A stretch of DNA of 64,000 nucleotides from JASHSH01 sp036490215 (GCA_036490215.1 DASXEH010000093.1:111441-175440), one strand, 5' to 3'; positions 7,255 through 16,690 are shown, counted from the stretch's first letter. The notes: a model not told the origin generated them from the letters alone. Program-made: numbers and translations.

Positions 7255-7764
7255 TCAGAGTACCGGCATCACTGTGCCGCAGGATTTGCACGTGCGCGCC
7301 TTGACACTGTCGAAGAAGCGCTTGTAGGCCTGCGAGACGGGATCCTTGGTATAGTCGTCGACCAGAAACTGTTCCTCATGCAGGAACGCATCGCAGCTCG
7401 GGCAGAACCACCAGAATTTATCGATCTCACCGGCCAGGCGCTTGCGTTCGAGAATCAGGGCGAAGGCATCCGGAGGAAAGCGCGGCGAATGCGGCGTGCG
7501 CGAAGGCATGAAGTTGGTGGCGCCCTGCGGAATGACGCAAATCTCCTCCGTGCCTTCGGGCGTGCGGTAGTGGAGATTCATCGTCCCTTTGATCATGTAG
7601 GTGACTTCATCGCTGTCGTTCACATGGAACTCGCTACGGTATTCGCGACCACGGGCGACGAAGGCCAGAGACCCGGGTTCCTGCCACAGAACCTTGACCC
7701 GCCGGCCGCTGGCCGCCAGTTCTTCGGTGATTTCCTGCAGATTCAGCGCGTCCAGCTTTTGCAT
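7255..7764 (-). CDS. nbaC: 3-hydroxyanthranilate 3,4-dioxygenase
   Basis: 169 aa cupin from ATG 7764. The enzyme opens the ring of 3-hydroxyanthranilate with O2 and Fe(II) to give 2-amino-3-carboxymuconate semialdehyde. The iron ligands are in place: H47 and E53 in FHVNDSDE, and H92 in SRTPHSPRF. The substrate-binding Glu106 sits in LILERKRL. The bacterial C-terminal rubredoxin-like iron site is complete (CPSC at 121-124, CKSC at 159-162). Length and ends match the family. No kynureninase, ACMS decarboxylase or semialdehyde dehydrogenase is encoded nearby. It lies between an MBL hydrolase and a RidA gene in a MarR-headed operon. Confidence 0.88.
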   Translation of the reverse strand: MQKLDALNLQEITEELAASGRRVKVLWQEPGSLAFVARGREYRSEFHVNDSDEVTYMIKGTMNLHYRTPEGTEEICVIPQGATNFMPSRTPHSPRFPPDAFALILERKRLAGEIDKFWWFCPSCDAFLHEEQFLVDDYTKDPVSQAYKRFFDSVKARTCKSCGTVMPVL

Positions 7765-7786
7765 CGATTTCTCCTGCCGCTGATCC

Positions 7787-8686
7787 TCAACTCCGTGTGG
7801 GCGCCACGAACTCGGGACGGAAGCCGTCTCCCGCGCGTTTGATCGCCGCGACATGTGGCGCGGCGAAATGGGTTGGGAACAGCAGCGCCTCATGGTCGCA
7901 GCAATGCTCCAGCACCTTGCGCCGCGTTTCTCGCGCTTGATCGGGCAGTTCGCAGAAACGCGTATTCCAGCCGGGTTCATAGACTTGAACCGGATGATGC
8001 AGAACGTCGCCACAGAATAAAGCGCCACGTCCATGATCGTTCAGCTTCAGGATGACATGCCCTGGCGTGTGCCCGGGCGACGGCTCGACCAGCATGCGGT
8101 CGTCGATCGCATGCGCGCCATCGAGCATCAGGGCCTGCCCCGATTCGATAACGGGGAGGACGCTGTCATCGTAGACTCCCGCGCGGCCAGGCGCCTTGGC
8201 CCGGCGATCGCCGATATTGGGATTCCAATAATCGTGCTCGACGCGCGAAAAGAGATAGCGGGCATTGGGGAAGGTCGGCACCCAGCGGCCATTCTCCAGC
8301 CGCGTGTTCCAGCCGACATGATCGGTATGCAGATGGGTGCACAGCACGATGTCGATCTCCTCGGGCGCGGCGCCGGCGGCCCGAAGCCGGTCGAGGAATG
8401 GCACATTCAGCTGATGAAAGCGCGGCAACCACGGACGCTCCTTGTGATTGCCGGCGCAACTGTCGAGAAGAATGGTGTGACGGTCCGTGCGAATCAGCCA
8501 GGAATGATTGCTGGTGATCAGCTTGTCGATGGCGGGATCGAAATGAACCGGCACCATCCAGGGCAGATGGCGATTGAAATGCTCGCGCACCACGCCGGAC
8601 AGAAACGATTCGACCGTCGAGTCGTTGGGCCCAACCTGTTCTTCGATGCGAGTGACGGTGGTTTCGCCAATCGTCCAGGTCTGCAT
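7787..8686 (-). CDS. MBL-fold metallo-hydrolase
   Basis: 299 aa. The zinc motif HLHTDH (H118, H120, D122, H123), a later GHTPGH and the CGDVLHH segment give a complete two-metal metallo-beta-lactamase fold of the lactonase-like branch. The protein has no signal peptide, so it acts in the cytoplasm. Such enzymes hydrolyse lactones, esters or cyclic amides; the substrate here is unknown. It is spaced 22 bp before the dioxygenase gene and 18 bp after the flavoprotein gene in the same operon, so it likely handles an intermediate of that pathway. Confidence 0.85.
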   Translation of the reverse strand: MQTWTIGETTVTRIEEQVGPNDSTVESFLSGVVREHFNRHLPWMVPVHFDPAIDKLITSNHSWLIRTDRHTILLDSCAGNHKERPWLPRFHQLNVPFLDRLRAAGAAPEEIDIVLCTHLHTDHVGWNTRLENGRWVPTFPNARYLFSRVEHDYWNPNIGDRRAKAPGRAGVYDDSVLPVIESGQALMLDGAHAIDDRMLVEPSPGHTPGHVILKLNDHGRGALFCGDVLHHPVQVYEPGWNTRFCELPDQARETRRKVLEHCCDHEALLFPTHFAAPHVAAIKRAGDGFRPEFVAPTRS

Positions 8687-8704
8687 CGCACTATCCTTCC
8701 CGAC

Positions 8705-10039
8705 TCAGCGCCGCTTGGCGCGTAAAGCATCGACGCGGTCCAGCGCGCCATAGGCGGCCGCCATCGCCGGCAGGAACCACGGCCGGCCATCGTAGAGCGG
8801 CGGTTTGGGGAATACGGGCTGGTCGAAGGCACAGACAGAGGTCGCGCATTCGATGATCTTCCGCGCCAGTTTGTGACCGAGATAGTTGGTCATCGCCACG
8901 CCATTCCCGTTGCAGCCCGCGATGTAATAGAGCCCATCCCGCCCCGAGAGATGCGGAATCCCGTCAAAGGTGAAGGCGACCTTGCAGCCCCAGGCATGGC
9001 TGATCCGCGCACCGTCGAGCTGGGGGAAGGTCTTCACCATGCGCCGATAGAGAACTTCTGCCGATCGCGCGGGCGTCACATCGGAGGGTGCCGCACGGCC
9101 ACCATAGAGGAAGCGCATGCCGTCGGGCGTGCGACGGAAATAAGCCAGAAGGCGCTTACCATCAGCGCCCGTACGCCGGCGCGGCAGCAACGCTTCAGCA
9201 ACGGCCAGAGGCAACGGCTCGGTCACGATGATGTGGCTGGCCACCGGCACAACGCGCTGAGCGGTGCCCGCAGCGGGCAATCGCGCCGCATGGGCATTGA
9301 TCGTCACGGCCACCGCATCGGCTGCGATCGCGCCGCCGGCGAAAGCGACACTGAATCCCTTGGCCGTCCGTTCGACGTGATGCACGACCGTATTGTCATG
9401 CAGCCGCACGCCGGCTTGGCGGCATAGTGCCACTAGCCCGTGCAGCATCTTGGCTGGGTTCAACTGCCCCGATCGCGTAACCACCATGGCGCCATGGAAT
9501 GCATCGGACCCGATCTCGGCGGCAAGGTCGGCACGCTTCACCATATGGGCGCCGGCGTCGAACAAGCTGTTCATCCGATCGACGCGCGATGCCAGCGCGT
9601 CGTAATGGCGCGGCGTCGGCGCGCAGGAGAGCCGGCCCGGGCGAAGATAATCGCAGTCGACTGCGTTATCCGCGATGAAGCGTTCCATATAGGTGACCGA
9701 CTCGCCTGCGGCGCGCGCCAGCTCGGGAACGTTCGGCACCTTCGCACCGGCCCAGCGGTGCCAGCGCGCCACCTTGGTCAGGTCGATACCGAAGCTGACG
9801 CCGCCGCTGTTGCGGGCACTGGCGTTGAAGCCGAAAGCATCGGCTTCCAACACCGTTACCTCAACCCCATTGCGCGCCAGCTCCAGTGCCGTCGCTAACC
9901 CAGCAAAGCCGCCGCCGACCACCACCACATCTGAGCGCGCCGGTGGTGCCGCAGCCGGTTCGGCACGCGGCGGCGCCTCGTCCCACCAGATCGGCTGGGT
10001 GCGGAAATCGGTATTGGGCAGCTGACCACGCATCGTCAA
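8705..10039 (-). CDS. FAD-dependent oxidoreductase (DAO / amine oxidase-like)
   Basis: 444 aa. The dinucleotide-binding motif VVVVGGGFAGLATALELARNG (about 38-58) and the ARNSGG box that follows are typical of the D-amino-acid-oxidase/glycine-oxidase superfamily, which oxidises C-N bonds to imines. The C-terminal region (YYIAGCNGNGVAMTNYLG) is the second FAD contact of this family. Gene order places it between a RidA gene and an MBL hydrolase, which suggests that the imine it makes is processed by RidA. Cytoplasmic; no signal peptide. The substrate cannot be told from the sequence. Confidence 0.85.
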   Translation of the reverse strand: MTMRGQLPNTDFRTQPIWWDEAPPRAEPAAAPPARSDVVVVGGGFAGLATALELARNGVEVTVLEADAFGFNASARNSGGVSFGIDLTKVARWHRWAGAKVPNVPELARAAGESVTYMERFIADNAVDCDYLRPGRLSCAPTPRHYDALASRVDRMNSLFDAGAHMVKRADLAAEIGSDAFHGAMVVTRSGQLNPAKMLHGLVALCRQAGVRLHDNTVVHHVERTAKGFSVAFAGGAIAADAVAVTINAHAARLPAAGTAQRVVPVASHIIVTEPLPLAVAEALLPRRRTGADGKRLLAYFRRTPDGMRFLYGGRAAPSDVTPARSAEVLYRRMVKTFPQLDGARISHAWGCKVAFTFDGIPHLSGRDGLYYIAGCNGNGVAMTNYLGHKLARKIIECATSVCAFDQPVFPKPPLYDGRPWFLPAMAAAYGALDRVDALRAKRR

Positions 10040-10072
10040 CGGCGCCCTGGTCCAACCGGTGTGGGGGCAAGA

Positions 10073-10474
10073 TCAATCATGCTTGGCCGCGATCACTTCG
10101 ACTTCGAGGCGCAGCGCCGGTTGGGCCAGTTGTGAAACACCCAGCAAGGTCATCGCCGGGCGCGCGTCACCCAGATAAGGGTTGCGGGCCTTGGCGTAGA
10201 GGGGCTGCTCGGCGAGATCAACCAGATAGCTGATGATCTTGACGACATGGCTCATGTCCATGCCTGCCTCGCGCAACAGGATGTTGATGTTCTCGAAGAT
10301 GCGCACGGCCTGCGCGGCGATGCCGTCTTCGATCGTACCGTCCTGCCGCACCCCAACCAGACCACAGGTATAGAGATAGCGTGCGCCAGGCTTCACCTCG
10401 ATGGCGTTGCTCCAGGGGCCGGGCGGCGTGCGCAGTTCCGACGGGTTGACGCGCCGATTAGTGGTTTCAAACAC
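10073..10474 (-). CDS. RidA/YjgF family protein, GTG start
   Basis: 133 aa. No ATG occurs before the conserved region; GTG 10474, preceded by GGAG, gives a protein starting MFETTNRRVNPSEL. Family features are GPWSNAIEVKPGARYLYTCGLVG, FENINILLREAGMDMSHVVK and the C-terminal ARPAMTLLGVSQLAQPALRLEVEVIA with the catalytic Arg and the final Glu. It sits between the periplasmic binding protein and the flavoprotein oxidase, a good place for an enzyme that clears the imine released by an amine oxidase. It is only distantly similar to the second RidA of the same operon, so each probably has its own substrate. Confidence 0.85.
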   Translation of the reverse strand: MFETTNRRVNPSELRTPPGPWSNAIEVKPGARYLYTCGLVGVRQDGTIEDGIAAQAVRIFENINILLREAGMDMSHVVKIISYLVDLAEQPLYAKARNPYLGDARPAMTLLGVSQLAQPALRLEVEVIAAKHD

Positions 10475-10512
10475 GAGAACGCTCCGTTCGATATCGCGAT
10501 GACGATGGTGGA

Positions 10513-11523
10513 TCAGCGATAGGGGCCGAGCTGCTGGACCGCCTTCGCCGCAAAGGACGTGTCGGCCACGCTGGAAACAGGCACCGGCTGCTTCATGCTG
10601 CCTTCCTGCAACCACCACTCCGTATCCGACTGCATACCGGCCAAATTCAGCTTCCCGTCCGGATCGATCCCGGGGAAAACCATCTTCTGGTAGATCGCGC
10701 GATCTTTGACCGAGGTATTGCGCACCAGAATATCGACGAGTTCGTCGCGCGATGCCTTGCCGGACAACGCATCGTTGTAGAAGCGCACGCCCTTGAGATA
10801 GGCGATCATGAACTTCACGCCCAAGTCGGGATGGTTGACCAGATTCTGGCCATACATCAGCGCGCCATATTGCTGGTTGGGATAAAGCGTATCGGTGCGC
10901 TTCCAGATAACGCCGATGCCCTTTTCCTCGGCCTCGGTGACCAGGGGTTCGATCAGCACACCGACATCCACCTTGCCCGTGCCCAGCCCCGCCAGAATGT
11001 CGGGGAAGGCCATATTGATGACGTTGACCTCGGACCACTTCACGCCGCCGGTTCGCAGCAGCTTATCGATCGTCACCTCGCTGCTGGCGCCCACTTTGAA
11101 TCCGGTGACAGCCAGAACACGACCACGCAGGTCGGCCGCCGTTTTGATCTTGTCGGCAAGATCCTTGCGCACCACGAACGCAAAGTAACCGTGGCCCGGC
11201 AGGGTGCTGCCCTTGTCCGCAACGATGCGCACATCCATGCCCTGGCGCGCCGCGTTGTACAGTGCCGCGCCCGGTGCGCCGCCCGATGCATCCATCCCGC
11301 CGGTGGCAAGCTGCGACAGCATCACGGCGCCCGAATTGACCTGGACGAAATCGACGTCGAATCCCTGTTCGGCGAAATAGCCTTTGTCTTTTGCGATATA
11401 GAGCCCGGCATCCGACACGGAACTGTAGGCGCCCACTTTCAATTTCGTCAGATCGGCGGCATCGGCGCCGCGCCCTCCGAGGGCCAGCGCGATCAATGCA
11501 ACAGCGAGAGCAATCCGCTTCAT
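10513..11523 (-). CDS. ABC transporter substrate-binding protein, NitT/TauT type
   Basis: 336 aa from ATG 11523, with a Sec signal peptide ending near ALGGRGADAADL. The fold markers of the SsuA/TauA/THI5-like group are clear: KVGAYSSVSDAGLYIAKDKGYFAEQGFDVDFVQV, followed by the GGMDASGGAPGAALYNA and VLAVTGFKVGASSEV segments. It binds the substrate in the periplasm and hands it to the permease and ATPase encoded on the opposite strand (12234-13837). Ligands of this class include sulfonates, taurine, pyrimidine precursors and aromatic carboxylates. With a 3-HAO gene downstream, an aromatic or heterocyclic acid is a reasonable guess. Confidence 0.88.
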   Translation of the reverse strand: MKRIALAVALIALALGGRGADAADLTKLKVGAYSSVSDAGLYIAKDKGYFAEQGFDVDFVQVNSGAVMLSQLATGGMDASGGAPGAALYNAARQGMDVRIVADKGSTLPGHGYFAFVVRKDLADKIKTAADLRGRVLAVTGFKVGASSEVTIDKLLRTGGVKWSEVNVINMAFPDILAGLGTGKVDVGVLIEPLVTEAEEKGIGVIWKRTDTLYPNQQYGALMYGQNLVNHPDLGVKFMIAYLKGVRFYNDALSGKASRDELVDILVRNTSVKDRAIYQKMVFPGIDPDGKLNLAGMQSDTEWWLQEGSMKQPVPVSSVADTSFAAKAVQQLGPYR

Positions 11524-11540
11524 GACACCCACTCCTTCGT

Positions 11541-12095
11541 TCAATCTTCCGGTATGTCGTCGACGACGGCACGCAACTTGATCAGCGCCGAATGCAGCGC
11601 CTTTCGTTCTGTCGTGGTCATGCTCTCCAACAGGAGGGCCTGGCTGCGGCGCGCTTCGGGCATGATCTTCCTATAAAGCACGTGCCCCGCTTCGGTGATG
11701 CTGATTACCTGGCGCACCATATGCGTCGCATCCGAGTTGCGCTGGATCAGGCCGCGTTCGGCCAAGATGTCGAGCGCACGGCTCATCTGCCCTTTGTCCA
11801 TCTCGGAAATGTCGCGGAGAGCGCGCGTCGAAATCGGAGCGTGCTGGGCCAGGATCGTCATCGTGCGCCACTCGGGCAGGCCGATGCCATATGGCGCCAG
11901 ATAGTGTTTGGTCACTTTACGATGGAACAGCGCGCCCAGATTCGCGAAGCGCATCGACAGGAAGTCTTTGACTTCAAGCCGCTTTCCACCGTCACCGGGA
12001 TCGAGCCAATGGTCGATCGACGGATGCGGAAACGTTCCCGAAGGTTTCGATTTGCGCGGCCTCTTGGTCGAGCGCGTCGTCTTGGCAGCCTTCAT
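11541..12095 (-). CDS. MarR-family transcriptional regulator
   Basis: 184 aa from ATG 12095, which has GGGAG ahead of it. The winged-helix core is LPEWRTMTILAQHAPISTRALRDISEMDKGQMSRALDILAERGLI with a wing around QRNSDATHMVRQVISIT. MarR proteins are usually repressors that let go of DNA when an aromatic ligand binds. It is the first gene of the minus-strand operon and faces the importer genes. A perfect 8-bp inverted repeat lies in the shared promoter region (12129-12150), so it probably controls both sides and itself. The basic N-terminal 35 residues (TTRSTKRPRKSKPS) are an extension beyond the usual MarR length. Confidence 0.88.
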   Translation of the reverse strand: MKAAKTTRSTKRPRKSKPSGTFPHPSIDHWLDPGDGGKRLEVKDFLSMRFANLGALFHRKVTKHYLAPYGIGLPEWRTMTILAQHAPISTRALRDISEMDKGQMSRALDILAERGLIQRNSDATHMVRQVISITEAGHVLYRKIMPEARRSQALLLESMTTTERKALHSALIKLRAVVDDIPED

Positions 12096-12128
12096 CACCA
12101 CTCCCTCACGCCGATATCTAAAGCGAAG

Positions 12129-12150
12129 AAGTGTTGACAACGCAACACTT
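12129..12150. promoter_or_regulatory. MarR-type palindromic operator in divergent promoter region
   Basis: AAGTGTTG (12129-12136) and CAACACTT (12143-12150) are perfect 8-bp arms around a 6-bp spacer. The site overlaps a TTGACA hexamer and lies between the divergent MarR operon and the ABC ATPase/permease genes. MarR dimers bind palindromes of about this length, so autoregulation plus control of the importer is likely. Confidence 0.65.
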
Positions 12151-12233
12151 ATGTTGCGAGCTTGTTATCTGTAAAATCGGGGTTCGGGTCCTCGCTGGCG
12201 AAAGCGAGGGCTGGTAGCGTGGGATTGACTTCA

Positions 12234-13019
12234 ATGGCGGCCACGGACGGCAGCGCACCGAAGATTCGCATCCAGGGTCTCGGCAAGAGCTTTCAGGTTA
12301 AGAAGCAGGCGATCGATGCGATCAAAGGCATCGATCTTGACGTGCAGTCTGGCGAGTTCATCTGCATCGTCGGCCCATCGGGCTGTGGCAAGACGACCCT
12401 GTTGCGCATCCTAGCCGAGCTTGAGACGCCGACCGAGGGATCGGCCACGATCCAGCGCAGCAACCCCACGGCGCCGCTCAATTCGATGATCTTCCAGGAA
12501 GCCTCCATCTTTCCCTGGATGACGATCCGAAAAAACGTCGCCTACGGTCTGACCCTCCGCGGGGCGCGGGCCGCCGAGATCGAACGCTCGGTCAATCACT
12601 TTCTTGCGCTGACGGGCCTCGATCGCTTCGCCGACGCCTATCCGCATCAGCTTTCGGGCGGCATGAAACAGCGTGCCAGCGTCGCCCGTGCTTTTGCCAA
12701 CGATCCCGAAATCTTGTTGATGGACGAGCCGTTCGCGGCGTTAGACGAACAGAACAAAGCACTGCTCCAAGAGGAACTGCTGCGCCTGTGGGGCGAAACC
12801 AAGAAGACCGTCATCTTCATCACGCATTCGATCGATGAAGCGCTGGTGCTGAGCGACCGGGTGCTGGTGATGTCCCGCCGTCCGGGGCGGCTGAAAGCCG
12901 AATTCAAGATCGACTTCCCGCGCCCGCGGCGAGTCTATGACCTGAAGGCCGATCCCGAGTTTGGCCGCATCGGGCGTGAGATCTGGGCCCATTTGCGCGA
13001 AGAGGTCGCCGGCCGATGA
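12234..13019 (+). CDS. ABC transporter ATP-binding protein, SsuB/TauB type
   Basis: 261 aa from ATG 12234. A frame open from 12162 adds 24 residues with no family similarity and would run close to the operator. The Walker A motif GPSGCGKTT (about 47-55), signature LSGGMKQR (about 140-147), Walker B ILLMDEPFAALD and switch His in VIFITHSIDEAL are all intact. It energises the NitT/TauT-type importer whose permease overlaps it downstream and whose binding protein is encoded on the other strand. The length is usual for SsuB/TauB proteins. Expression is probably controlled by the MarR operator immediately upstream. Confidence 0.9.
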   Translation: MAATDGSAPKIRIQGLGKSFQVKKQAIDAIKGIDLDVQSGEFICIVGPSGCGKTTLLRILAELETPTEGSATIQRSNPTAPLNSMIFQEASIFPWMTIRKNVAYGLTLRGARAAEIERSVNHFLALTGLDRFADAYPHQLSGGMKQRASVARAFANDPEILLMDEPFAALDEQNKALLQEELLRLWGETKKTVIFITHSIDEALVLSDRVLVMSRRPGRLKAEFKIDFPRPRRVYDLKADPEFGRIGREIWAHLREEVAGR

Positions 13020-13837
13020 ACGATCCGACACCCAACTACGTCGTTATAGCCGCGGAACGGGAAGCCGGGCCGTCGCTCGCTCAACGCCTGCGGCGCTCCA
13101 GGCTCGTGATGGGCGTCCTCTCGCCGCTCCTGATCCTTGTGGTGTGGGAGATTCTGGTGCGCGCGCATGTGCTCGATGCGCGTTTCTTCCCCATGCCGTC
13201 GTCGATCATCGCAGACCTGTTTTCGTTGATCCGGTCGGGCCGGATCTTCATCGACACGGCCTGGACTGTGGAACGCGTTATCATCGGTTTCATGCTGGGC
13301 GCCATCCCCGGCGTCGTCTTCGGCGTATTGCTTGGCCTGTCGCCGACCACCCGCGATTTCCTGCAACCGGCGATTTCCTCGCTCTACCCCGTGCCGAAAA
13401 TCGCTCTGTTTCCGTTGATCATGATGATCTTCGGCATCGGCGAGCCGTCGAAATGGGTGATCGTCGCCGTCGCGGTGTTCTTCCAGGTCTTCTACAGCAC
13501 GCTCGCCGGCGTGGTGAACATCGACCGCATTTATCTCGATGTGGCCTCGAACTTCAAAGCCAGCCGCTGGCAGACTTGGAAGACAATTGCGCTGCCAGGC
13601 GCTTTGCCATTTATCTTTACCGGCTGCCAGCTCGGCATGGGCATGGCACTCGTCATCGTGGTGATTGCCGAGAATTTCGGCACCGATGTCGGCCTCGGCT
13701 ATCTGATCTGGCAATCGTGGCAGGTCTTCGAAGTGAAGGACATGTTCGTCTACCTGCTGATCGTCTCGCTGCTTGGTTATGGTTCGCAGGTCGCGATCTT
13801 ACAGTTGGAACGTGTCGTTCTCCCCTGGAAGCGCTGA
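13016..13837 (+). CDS. ABC transporter permease, SsuC/TauC type
   Basis: 273 aa integral membrane protein with about six hydrophobic segments (for example LVMGVLSPLLILVVWEILV and ALVIVVIAENFG). The EAA-like cytoplasmic loop reads DVASNFKASRWQTWKTIALPGALPFIFTG, which contacts the ATPase. The start ATG overlaps the ATPase stop by four bases. Together with the binding protein at 10513 it forms the transport route feeding the dioxygenase operon. Nothing unusual in length. Confidence 0.9.
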   Translation: MNDPTPNYVVIAAEREAGPSLAQRLRRSRLVMGVLSPLLILVVWEILVRAHVLDARFFPMPSSIIADLFSLIRSGRIFIDTAWTVERVIIGFMLGAIPGVVFGVLLGLSPTTRDFLQPAISSLYPVPKIALFPLIMMIFGIGEPSKWVIVAVAVFFQVFYSTLAGVVNIDRIYLDVASNFKASRWQTWKTIALPGALPFIFTGCQLGMGMALVIVVIAENFGTDVGLGYLIWQSWQVFEVKDMFVYLLIVSLLGYGSQVAILQLERVVLPWKR

Positions 13838-13968
13838 CGCGCAGAGACTCCCGCGCAGCCGCGCCGGTATAATTCTGGTACACCGAATGTGCTAACTGCT
13901 GCTAAGCGGAGTCATAAGCGCCGCGAGCGTTTCCCGCCAACCCCTTGACTCAGGCTCATCGAAAAAGA

Positions 13969-14015
13969 AACTTCAAATCCGCAGACCCGAAGGGACGACG
14001 CGCGAACGTCGTATC
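13969..14015 (+). pseudogene. Decayed tRNA-Leu-like fragment (copy B)
   Basis: This piece matches the anticodon arm and variable arm of the tRNA-Leu fragment at 5501 with changes: loop CTTCAAA, then ATCCGCAGACCCGAAGGG. The next part, GGGACGACG-CGCGAA-CGTCGT, is a hairpin that aligns with the fragment near 24790 rather than with the one at 5501. The T arm and acceptor are gone. It lies between two converging operons (13837 and 14021) and looks like an old integration or duplication scar. Confidence 0.5.
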
Positions 14016-14020
14016 CTTAG

Positions 14021-14812
14021 CTAGTAGTTGGGCTTTCGCTTCTCTCTGAAGGCTTTCAGGCCCTCGGCCAGATCGCGGCTTTCGAGATGGATTCGAAAAG
14101 TCTCGATCTCGGCCCGCAATCCCGCATCGATCCGCGTCCGGAACGGCGCCTGGGCCAGCGCTTTCATATGCCTCAGCACCTGCGGACTCTTAAGGCCGTA
14201 GTGATCGGCGATCTGCCGGGCGCGCGGGAGCAGTTGGTCGGCGGCGGCCACCTCGTTGACCAGCCCCCACTCCTTAAGCGTGGCCGCCGGAAAAAGTTCG
14301 GCGCTGTAGAGCATGTGATGCGCGTGGTTGGGCGCGATCTTGATCAGGAGACGGACCGAAGAACCGCCGGCGGGGACGATTGCGTATTTCGCGTGGCCAT
14401 CGCCCATCATCGCCTGGTCCGACGCCAGGATGACATCGCAGCACAGCGCCAGTTCGAGCCCGCCCGCGACGGTGACGCCGTTGACCGCCGCAATCACCGG
14501 AAACGGCAGGCGTTCAACCTTGGTCAGGACGCCCTGATTGTAGACGAGCGTGGCCAGAAGCTTCGACGGATCGTCGTCGCGCTGTTGCCCGAACTGACGC
14601 AGGTCGCCACCGGCCGAAAAGGCCTTGCCCGCGCCGGTGACGATGGCAGCACGGATCGTGTCATCGGCCGCGAGATCGTCCACGATCCATTCGAGCGCCC
14701 CCACCATCTCATCGGACATGGCATTCAGCGAGGCTGGGCGATTGAGCGTGATGATCGCGACGGCGCCGGCACGCTCGACGATGACGGGCGGTGATGCCGT
14801 GCCATCAACCAT
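14021..14812 (-). CDS. Enoyl-CoA hydratase/isomerase family protein
   Basis: 263 aa from ATG 14812, which overlaps the ligase gene by eight bases. The crotonase fold shows in VAIITLNRPASLNAMSDEMVGAL and in the oxyanion-hole segment AGKAFSAGGDLRQF. The second half of the active site (ALCCDVILASDQAMMGDGHAKYAIVPAGGSS) is also present, although the usual Glu pair is partly replaced, so hydratase versus isomerase or hydrolase activity is open. It is the last gene of the seven-gene operon and probably acts on the CoA thioester made by the upstream ligase. Confidence 0.85.
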   Translation of the reverse strand: MVDGTASPPVIVERAGAVAIITLNRPASLNAMSDEMVGALEWIVDDLAADDTIRAAIVTGAGKAFSAGGDLRQFGQQRDDDPSKLLATLVYNQGVLTKVERLPFPVIAAVNGVTVAGGLELALCCDVILASDQAMMGDGHAKYAIVPAGGSSVRLLIKIAPNHAHHMLYSAELFPAATLKEWGLVNEVAAADQLLPRARQIADHYGLKSPQVLRHMKALAQAPFRTRIDAGLRAEIETFRIHLESRDLAEGLKAFREKRKPNY

Positions 14813-16690
14813 GGCCAACCACCGTGTAGTGTTGGGGCAGTGGCGCCAGCGCATCTTTGAGCGCCTGGACGGCCATCGCGTCGCTTGTTTGAATTTCGAT
14901 TTGGACCATCGTGTTCAGCTTCTCGTCCTTGCCGACCGTGATATGGGGCACCACGGCCGTGCCGAAAATCCGCTCGACCTCGATGCGCACCTTTTCGGCA
15001 ACGGCACGGTCGCGGAGTTCATTCTTGATGATCTTACCAACGGCGGTGGTCGGCAAGGCATCGATGACGATCACCCGCTTGGGTTTGGCCGGCGGTTCGG
15101 CGACGCGGTCGTTGAGATACTGATGCAGGAGCCCCGCATCGAGCTTCGCACTCGGCGCCGGAACGACGAAGATGATGGGCACCTCGCCCGCATAGGCATC
15201 CGGCATCCCCACGGCGGCACTGATCTGCACACCGGGAAAGTCGTTGGCGACATCCTCGATATCGGCAGGATTGATATTGTGGCCGCTGCGGATGATCAGA
15301 TCTTTCTCGCGGCCGGTGAGCACTAGTCTTTGATCGTCCGTCAGGTACCCGACATCGCCGGTGATCAGCCAGCCGCCCGGACTGCGGACGCCCTGATTGT
15401 GCTTGGGATCGACATAACCCGGAAACACCTGCGGCCCTTTGACCAGAACCAGGCCACTCACACCGGCGGGACACACTTGATCCTGTTCGCCGGGCGTGAG
15501 GCTGACGATTCGCGTTTGCGCGAAGGGGGCCCTGAACCCAACGCTCCCCTGCATCGGCACGCCGCGGCCGGGGTTGAAGGCGATTGCTGCGGCCGTTTCG
15601 GTCATGCCGTAGGTTTCGTAAAGCTTGATCCCGGTTCGCTCGGTGAACCGTTCGCTCACGGCTTTGGGACAGACGGCGCCGCCGGTCAAGGCCATGCGGA
15701 CGGACGACAGGTCGGCACCGGCGATCGGCACCTCGGCGAGCGATGTGATCGAGGTGGGCACGCCACCGACGATGGTAACGCGAAAGGCTTCGACCATCTG
15801 CCAATAGGTGCGGATCACCTCGCGATCCCTGAGCCCATAGGGCGAGGGAAAAATTACATGGCCGCCCGCCGCCAAAACCGACAGACCGGCGGTCATCGTC
15901 CCGCCGACATGGAACAGCGGGAAGCCATTGATGATGGTGTCGGTCTCATTCAGCCCATGGACCTGAGCGAAACTCCACGCGGCATGGATTTGATTGCCAT
16001 GCGTCAACTGGACCAGCTTGGGCCGGCCGGTGGTGCCGCCGGTGTGGAACAGCGCGCAGATCGTGTCGCGCGACGCGCTCGTCTCGAATTCCAGCGCGTC
16101 GCCTTTGTGCTTGGCGGCGGCCGGCCATAGCGCGGTCGTGTTCGGCGTCGCATCCTCGTCCAGCACGACGATATGGCGTAGTGTCGGCGTGCGTTCGATG
16201 ATCGCCTGTGTCTTGCGCCAGATCGCCTCGTCACTGGCTTCCGACGCGGTGACCAGAATGGTCGCGTTCTCGGCCACCAGCAGATCGGCGATCGTTTCCG
16301 CACTCAGGAGATAGTTGATCGTGCTCGCCACCCCCGCGGTCTGGGCGCCGAGCAGCGCCTCCATCATCCCTTCCACGGTCGGGCACAGAAAGGCGATGGT
16401 TCCTGACGGCGCATCGCCGAGCAAATGGCGGAAAAGATTGGCGGCGCGGGTGACTCGGTCCAACACCGCGCGATGCGTCAGCGTGACGGATCGGCCGGCA
16501 TAGCCGCCGGCCGGAAGCCAGGTGAGCGCCGGCCGTTCGGGATACAAGGTGGCGGTTGCGCGAAGCAAGTCGAGCAACGTGCGCGCCGGGATCACCGCGT
16601 CATAGGGCTGGGCTTCGAGCGCCTCGATATCCGCGATCGAGATGACATCGCGCGCCGCCCGGGTGGTCTTGAGGGGCGAAGGCCCCGGCA

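Noticed and set aside
12162..12233. Longer N-terminus for the NitT-type ATPase
   Set aside because: The extra 24 residues have no similarity to the family and start 12 bp from the MarR operator.
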